A DNA stretch of 64,000 nucleotides. Origin: Citromicrobium sp. (GTDB lineage: Bacteria; Pseudomonadota; Alphaproteobacteria; Sphingomonadales; Sphingomonadaceae). Position numbers and translations under genes: made by a program. The notes beneath the pieces were generated by a model. That model made no database searches. It had not been told where the DNA came from and worked only from the letters and a program-made list of their open reading frames with translations. Numbering within the stretch: the first letter of the stretch is position 1; each line of letters starts with the position of its first letter. Location of the stretch: positions 1-64,000 of the forward strand of contig PBYQ01000035.1 in NCBI GenBank assembly GCA_002729695.1, written 5' to 3'. Of this stretch, positions 59,755 through 64,000 are shown one piece after another.

Positions 59755-60225
59755 ATGGCGCGCACCGTTTCCGCATGGCTGGTCCGTCTGGGATCGGTCG
59801 GCCTGGTCCTGATGGCCATCATCGTCGGCTGGCAGGTATTCGGGCGGTTCGTCCTGCAATCGAGCCCGTCGTGGACCGAACAGGCATCGCTGGTGCTGAT
59901 GATCTGGTACGTGATGTTCGTCACCGCCGCGGGCGTTTACGAAGAGTTCCATATCCGCATTACCTTGCTGGAGGAACGACTGGGCGACCGGGCGGTAGCG
60001 GTGCGGCGGATGGTCGCGCTCGTCATTTTCCTGCTGGGAATCGTGCTGTGCATCTTCGGCGCGCAGCTGTGCTGGGCGGTGCGCGGTAACGTGATCGCAT
60101 CGCTCGGGATCAGCCGTTCGGTGGCGTATTTCCCGATGCCGGTATCCGGCCTTCTCATGGCACTGTTCGCCTTGCCTCGGGTCTTCACCGGGCTCCCATT
60201 CGAACCTGACGAAGAAGACGACTGA
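59755..60225 (+). CDS. dctQ: TRAP transporter small membrane subunit (DctQ)
   Basis: 156 residues with four membrane helices (LVLMAIIVGWQVFGRFVLQS; WTEQASLVLMIWYVMFVTAA; MVALVIFLLGIVLCIFGAQL; VAYFPMPVSGLLMALFALPR). The WTE motif after helix 1 and EEFHIRITLLEERL between helices are DctQ features. Overlaps dctM by one base. Confidence 0.92.
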   Translation: MARTVSAWLVRLGSVGLVLMAIIVGWQVFGRFVLQSSPSWTEQASLVLMIWYVMFVTAAGVYEEFHIRITLLEERLGDRAVAVRRMVALVIFLLGIVLCIFGAQLCWAVRGNVIASLGISRSVAYFPMPVSGLLMALFALPRVFTGLPFEPDEEDD

Positions 60226-61508
60226 TGGAATTGCTGGTTCTTTTCGTGGTGCTCTTCGCGCTGCTGATCCTCGGCGTGCCGGTCGGCTTTGCCCTGCTCG
60301 GGTCCGCCATCGCCTGCTTCGCCGTAATGGACATTCCGCTGATCGTGGCCGTCCAGCGGACGGCTGCGGGGATCAGCGTCTTCACCCTGATGGCGATCCC
60401 GTTTTTCATTTTCGCGGGCGATCTCATGTACCGTGCGGGCATTGCCGAACGGCTGGTGCGCGTTGCCGATGCCGCTGTGGGGCGGGTTCGCGGCGGGCTC
60501 GGCCTGGTCGATGTCGGCGCGTCGATGATGTTCGGCGCGGTCTCGGGCTCGGCGATCGCCAGCGCCTCCGCAATCGGTTCGACGATGGTCCCCCTGATGA
60601 AGGACAAGGGCTATCCGCTCGACTATTCGGTCAATGTGACGGTGACCGCCGCCATCGTCGGCCTGCTGATTCCGCCATCGCACAACATGATCATCTATTC
60701 CGCCGCTTCGGGTATCGGCGTTTCGATCGGCGACCTGTTCATGGCGGGCGTGCTCCCCGGATTGCTCACGGGGGCGATGCTGATGATGACCGCGTGGCTC
60801 GTCGCCCGCCGCCGCAATCTTCCCAAGGGCTATTTCCCCGGCTGGCTGGCGCTGACGCGGGCAGTGGCCGTCGCTCTGCCCGGTCTGATGACCGCGATCA
60901 TCATCATGGGCGGCATTCTGAGCGGAATTTTCACGCCGACGGAAAGTTCGGCGATCGCGGTGATCTACACCGTGCTTGTCGGGACGCTGGTCTATCGCAG
61001 CCTCGGCTGGGACGCATTCTGGGGAGCCGCACGCAAATCCGCCCGGACCACGGCCATGGTGCTGTTCATCATCGCGACCGCGACTGCCTTCGGCTTCGCC
61101 CTCGCCTTGCTGGAAGTCCCCGCAGCGCTCGCCAGTCTGATAGCGGTCATCACCGACAATCCGCTGCTGACGCTGCTCATCATCAACATCATGCTGCTGG
61201 TGCTGGGGACGTTCATGGATATGGCGCCGCTGATCGTGATCACGACGCCGATCTTCCTGCCGGTCGCCATGGGGGTCGGCGTCGATCCGGTGCATTTCGG
61301 GATCATCATGATGCTGAACCTCGGCATCGGGCTCGTCACGCCGCCCGTCGGTTCGGTCCTGTTCGTCGGCTCTGCCGTGGGCAAGATCCCGGTGACGAAG
61401 CTGGTGAGGACGATCTGGCCGTTTTACCTGACGCTGATCGCCGCGCTCGCGCTGGTGACCTACGTGCCGTTCCTGTCGCTCTGGCTGCCCTCGGTATTTG
61501 CCAAGTAG
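60225..61508 (+). CDS. dctM: TRAP transporter large membrane subunit (DctM)
   Basis: 427 residues, about twelve helices. LILGVPVGFALLGSAIACFA, MAIPFFIFAGDLMYRAGIAE, SMMFGAVSGSAIASASAIGS (sodium-site loop), IVGLLIPPSHNMIIYSAASG and a mirrored second half (GIFTPTESSAIAVIYT; PPVGSVLFVGSAVGKI) are the DctM pattern. With DctP and DctQ it makes a sodium-driven importer, probably for unsaturated or saturated galacturonate products of the lyase, by context. Confidence 0.94.
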   Translation: MELLVLFVVLFALLILGVPVGFALLGSAIACFAVMDIPLIVAVQRTAAGISVFTLMAIPFFIFAGDLMYRAGIAERLVRVADAAVGRVRGGLGLVDVGASMMFGAVSGSAIASASAIGSTMVPLMKDKGYPLDYSVNVTVTAAIVGLLIPPSHNMIIYSAASGIGVSIGDLFMAGVLPGLLTGAMLMMTAWLVARRRNLPKGYFPGWLALTRAVAVALPGLMTAIIIMGGILSGIFTPTESSAIAVIYTVLVGTLVYRSLGWDAFWGAARKSARTTAMVLFIIATATAFGFALALLEVPAALASLIAVITDNPLLTLLIINIMLLVLGTFMDMAPLIVITTPIFLPVAMGVGVDPVHFGIIMMLNLGIGLVTPPVGSVLFVGSAVGKIPVTKLVRTIWPFYLTLIAALALVTYVPFLSLWLPSVFAK

Positions 61509-61518
61509 GTGTCCCGCG

Positions 61519-61536
61519 TCGGGGGGCACCCCCCGA
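61519..61536. terminator. GC-rich hairpin after dctM
   Basis: TCGGGGGG and CCCCCCGA around CA. No T-run follows; a weak terminator or a structure between converging genes. Confidence 0.5.
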
Positions 61537-61582
61537 GCTGCTGCAAGGTTTTTGCAGACGGTGGCTCAGTGAAGAGCGGTGA

Positions 61583-62698
61583 TCAGTCCTCGGCCCTGCC
61601 GCGGGTGACGATGCGGGCCATCTCTTCCACGCTCAGTTCCGGGCGCCAGGTTATGCCGATGTCGTCGTAGCGCGCTCCGGGGCCGGTGGAGCCGGTTTCC
61701 CAGAAGCGCGAATCCTGGGGGCGGAAGATGTCCGTCTTGGTGCCGTCACGCGCGGTGCCTGCCATGGTCGTCCAGTGCGCAGGGGCGATGTGGGCATCCA
61801 TGAAGCAATCGGCGAACACCGCCATGCCCACGGCCTGCGGATCGGCGTATCGGCCGTCGGGGAACCGGGTGGTCGGGTGCCATGGCCGGGCGAGCGCCAC
61901 GCTGCCATCGGGCACGCCCTCTTCGCGCGTCAGGCGGCAGTTGCGGAACAGGATTCCGACCTGCTGCGAAAGCTGGGTGGACGGCGCGGCGATGTAGGAC
62001 TGGTAGCCATCATCATCGACGCCGCTGCGGGGGCGGGAGCGGATTTCGCTATCTTCGATCAGCAGCTGGCCATCGCCGAAGATGAAATCGACATTCCCCG
62101 CAATCAGGCTGTCGCGGACCACTGCCCGCCCACCGTGGGCGAACAGCGTGTCCTGATAGCCGAGCAGCGCGACATCGCGCAGCAGCACCCTGTCGCTGCT
62201 TTCGTCGAGCAGCACGGCAAGCGCCTGCGAATTGCCGATCTTGCGCGGATCGCCGTCGGGCAAGGCGTCATTCGCGAGATAATCGAAATCGTTCTCGATC
62301 GTCATTCCGGTGACGCGGATATCCTGCCCCGCCAGCGTGAGGGTCGCCGAACCGGCGGTGCCCCAGCCGTCGCGGTGGTAGCGACCGGCATTTTCGGCGA
62401 CGAGATCGTGGTGGAGGACGGTTGCGGACCGGCCCGCTCCGTCGATCGTGACGTTGGACCGCGCGATGACGACGCGTTCCTCGTACCGACCGGGACCCAT
62501 CGCGATGTGCACCGGCGCTCTGCCCGCCGGATCGAGGGACTGGATCGCGCCGTTGAGCGTATCGAAGCAGGCCGGCCTTGCGCCGCAATCCTTGCTGACC
62601 TCGATTTGCCGGACTGCCGCTTGCGGAGGCACGGTCATGCAGGCGCTCGAAGAGAGAAGGGCTGCCGTCAGCGTGGCGAGGCGGAGGGTAGTCTTCAA
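61583..62698 (-). CDS. Pectinesterase (CE8 family), lipoprotein
   Basis: 371 residues. KTTLRLATLTAALLSSSACM is a lipoprotein signal. Pectinesterase motifs in order: LLGYQDTLFAHGGR (catalytic Gln), GNVDFIFGDGQLL (catalytic Asp), and LARPWHPTTRF (conserved Arg-Pro-Trp). It removes methyl esters so the pectate lyase can act. TTG 62698 with AAGGAA upstream is chosen because it begins the signal; the open frame continues to 62767 within the next gene's end. Four bases after the esterase gene upstream. Confidence 0.9.
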   Translation of the reverse strand: MKTTLRLATLTAALLSSSACMTVPPQAAVRQIEVSKDCGARPACFDTLNGAIQSLDPAGRAPVHIAMGPGRYEERVVIARSNVTIDGAGRSATVLHHDLVAENAGRYHRDGWGTAGSATLTLAGQDIRVTGMTIENDFDYLANDALPDGDPRKIGNSQALAVLLDESSDRVLLRDVALLGYQDTLFAHGGRAVVRDSLIAGNVDFIFGDGQLLIEDSEIRSRPRSGVDDDGYQSYIAAPSTQLSQQVGILFRNCRLTREEGVPDGSVALARPWHPTTRFPDGRYADPQAVGMAVFADCFMDAHIAPAHWTTMAGTARDGTKTDIFRPQDSRFWETGSTGPGARYDDIGITWRPELSVEEMARIVTRGRAED

Positions 62699-62702
62699 CG
62701 GA

Positions 62703-63764
62703 TCATTCCTTGGATTGCTGGGGGCGGCTGGCGGGCATGTCCTGCAGAAAGGCGTCGATCGCATCAACCACCTGGCCGAGGTAGGGATCGAACAGCCAGA
62801 ACGTGTGCGGCAGGCCGTCGAAATGGACGTGCCGTACGGGGGTGCCGTTTGCGGTCAGCGTCGCGATGACTTCGTCGCGCCCGGCGGTGAACCGGTCGTC
62901 CTCTCCGCTGACGATCAGGGTCGGCGGCGACGTGGCGCTCAGGTGGGTGGTCGCGCTTGCTTCCTCCCACGTCTGCGGCGCGGTCTCCCTCGAGCCGCCC
63001 AGCCAGCGTGCGGCTGCGGAATCTTCGCCTGCGGCATTTTCGTAGCGCAGGGCGAGCGGAGTGGTGAAGTCGAGCACTCCGTCAAGATCGATCAGGGCGT
63101 TCACACGGGGTGCCTTCGCGGTGCCGTCCGCAAACAGCGGGGTGCCGCCCGTGTAGGCGATCAGGGCCGCCATCTGGCCACCCGAGGACTCGCCGCCGAT
63201 CGCGATGCGGGATGGATCGATCCCGAGCATCGCGGCGTTGCGGATGGTCCAGTCGATGGCGGCGTTCACGTCGATCAGCCCGGCAGGATAGGGGCTTTCG
63301 ACCGCCAGCCGGTATTCGGGAAGGATGACGGCATAACCACGCTGCGCGAGCAGATTGGCCATCGCATAGAAGTTCGACTTGTTGCCCGATCGCCAGGCAC
63401 CGCCGTGCACCAGCACGAGAGCCTGTGCAGGCCGGTCCGACGGCGCGGGCAGGAATACGTCCGCATGAAGCTCGCGCGATCCGCGCTTGGCGTAGAGGCG
63501 GTCGAACATGATCCGGCGCCCGCCGCCCACATCCAGCGTCGGCATCGCGAATTCGGGATGTGCAGGGCTGTTCGCTTCCCAGCGCTGCGAGACGGTATAG
63601 CTATCGTCGAGAAGTCGGGTGTGATCGTCGGGGCGGTTCTGCGGCACCGATGCACGGGGCGGGTCGGCAGATGCCGGTGCGGCACACCCTGTAAGCGGCA
63701 TAAGCGAGACGGCGGCAATCATGGAGATTGCCGCCGCCTTTTTGCTGAGAGAGCCTGTCAGCAC
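62703..63764 (-). CDS. Lipoprotein alpha/beta hydrolase, carboxylesterase type
   Basis: 353 residues. KKAAAISMIAAVSLMPLTGC is a lipobox signal. VLVHGGAWRSGNKSNFYA (oxyanion HGGxW), nucleophile IGGESSGGQMAALIA, SGEDDRFTAG and LPHTFW (His) form the catalytic set of BD-FAE/hormone-sensitive-lipase-like esterases. It likely deacylates pectic sugars. GTG 63764 is chosen because it provides the basic n-region; ATG 63722 is an alternative. Between pectinesterase and a TonB receptor, probably one operon. Confidence 0.86.
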   Translation of the reverse strand: MLTGSLSKKAAAISMIAAVSLMPLTGCAAPASADPPRASVPQNRPDDHTRLLDDSYTVSQRWEANSPAHPEFAMPTLDVGGGRRIMFDRLYAKRGSRELHADVFLPAPSDRPAQALVLVHGGAWRSGNKSNFYAMANLLAQRGYAVILPEYRLAVESPYPAGLIDVNAAIDWTIRNAAMLGIDPSRIAIGGESSGGQMAALIAYTGGTPLFADGTAKAPRVNALIDLDGVLDFTTPLALRYENAAGEDSAAARWLGGSRETAPQTWEEASATTHLSATSPPTLIVSGEDDRFTAGRDEVIATLTANGTPVRHVHFDGLPHTFWLFDPYLGQVVDAIDAFLQDMPASRPQQSKE

Positions 63765-63773
63765 CTGCGGGCC

Positions 63774-64000
63774 CTAGTAGGTGTACCGAACACCCAGGAA
63801 CCACTGCGCGCCGGTGTGGCTATACTCGCGAGGCAGGTATTGATCGCCATAGCCGGTGCCATAGATCAATTCCTTCTCGTCGGTAATGTTGATCCCTTCG
63901 AGGGTGACCGTGAACTTGTCCGTCACGTTGTAGTATGCGGAGAAGTCCACGTGGGTGGGGCCGAACTTGCGCTCCTGCACGTGGCCGTTGCCGCCCGGTT
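63774..64000 (-). CDS. TonB-dependent receptor, C-terminal end (cut by window edge)
   Basis: Open through the edge. The visible end reads GPTHVDFSAYYNVTDKFTVT, LEGINITDEKELIYGTGY and ends SHTGAQWFLGVRYTY, the final beta strands with an aromatic last residue typical of TonB receptors. It lies at the start of the pectinesterase/esterase operon, so it probably imports oligogalacturonides across the outer membrane. Confidence 0.88.
   Translation of the reverse strand, partial: PGGNGHVQERKFGPTHVDFSAYYNVTDKFTVTLEGINITDEKELIYGTGYGDQYLPREYSHTGAQWFLGVRYTY

Noticed and set aside
59937..61529. 530-codon minus-strand open frame
   Set aside because: Opposite dctQ/dctM; His/Gln/Asp-rich composition is the usual antisense of hydrophobic transporter genes.

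Overview
The window looks like an alphaproteobacterial chromosome, most likely Sphingomonadales and probably Erythrobacteraceae. This is inferred from the high GC, the GTG/ATG starts with short overlaps, the TonB/TRAP sugar-uptake genes and the overall protein style; no rRNA or other decisive marker is present.

Left flank (1-8.7 kb) is ordinary core genome: the end of aspartate kinase, purT, a small membrane protein, a LytTR regulator, a nitronate monooxygenase, a YceI-like protein, a dienelactone-hydrolase-like enzyme, an SPFH/NfeD pair, an NAD(P)-binding complex I-associated-type protein, and tRNA-Leu(CAG).

Middle (8.7-51.5 kb) is a putative integrative island of about 42.7 kb. The last 20 nt of the tRNA-Leu gene plus one base are repeated exactly at 51452-51472, next to a P4-type tyrosine integrase that is broken by a one-base frameshift in a run of seven T. 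From left to right the island holds: an AlpA-like regulator; a NACHT-type NTPase fused to a C-terminal PD-(D/E)xK-like nuclease; a divergent five-gene locus (radical SAM + GHKL ATPase facing a PIN-like protein + a second GHKL ATPase + an unknown protein) that I consider the best candidate for an undescribed defence-type system; a small membrane protein, a TraD/FtsK-like ATPase and a replication-relaxation-like protein; a three-gene RHS/YD-repeat locus with a divergent tip and a probable immunity protein; a compact VirB-type T4SS operon (virB4-B6-B8-B9-B10-B11-B2); small regulators; a large ParB; an RNase H-fold-like protein; a second coupling-protein-like ATPase beside nested inverted repeats; a large serine recombinase; a zinc-ribbon microprotein; and a class III nucleotidyl-cyclase-like protein converging on a three-gene operon with an HExxH protein. 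I see no relaxase, VirD4 of ordinary type, VirB1, VirB3, VirB5 or VirB7.

Right flank (51.5-64 kb) is a pectin/oligogalacturonide utilisation locus: a FAH-family hydratase, a LacI-type regulator, an RpiB-family isomerase and KduD-like dehydrogenase (DhuI/DhuD-like), a KDG kinase, a family 1 pectate lyase, an acetylesterase-like hydrolase, a TRAP transporter (DctP is frameshifted near its end), a pectinesterase, a second esterase and the end of a TonB-dependent receptor. Three copies of a TGACACCGGT-type palindrome stand in front of the regulator, isomerase and lyase/esterase genes and probably form the regulator's operators.

All calls come from reading the sequence and translations by eye; no database search was run.
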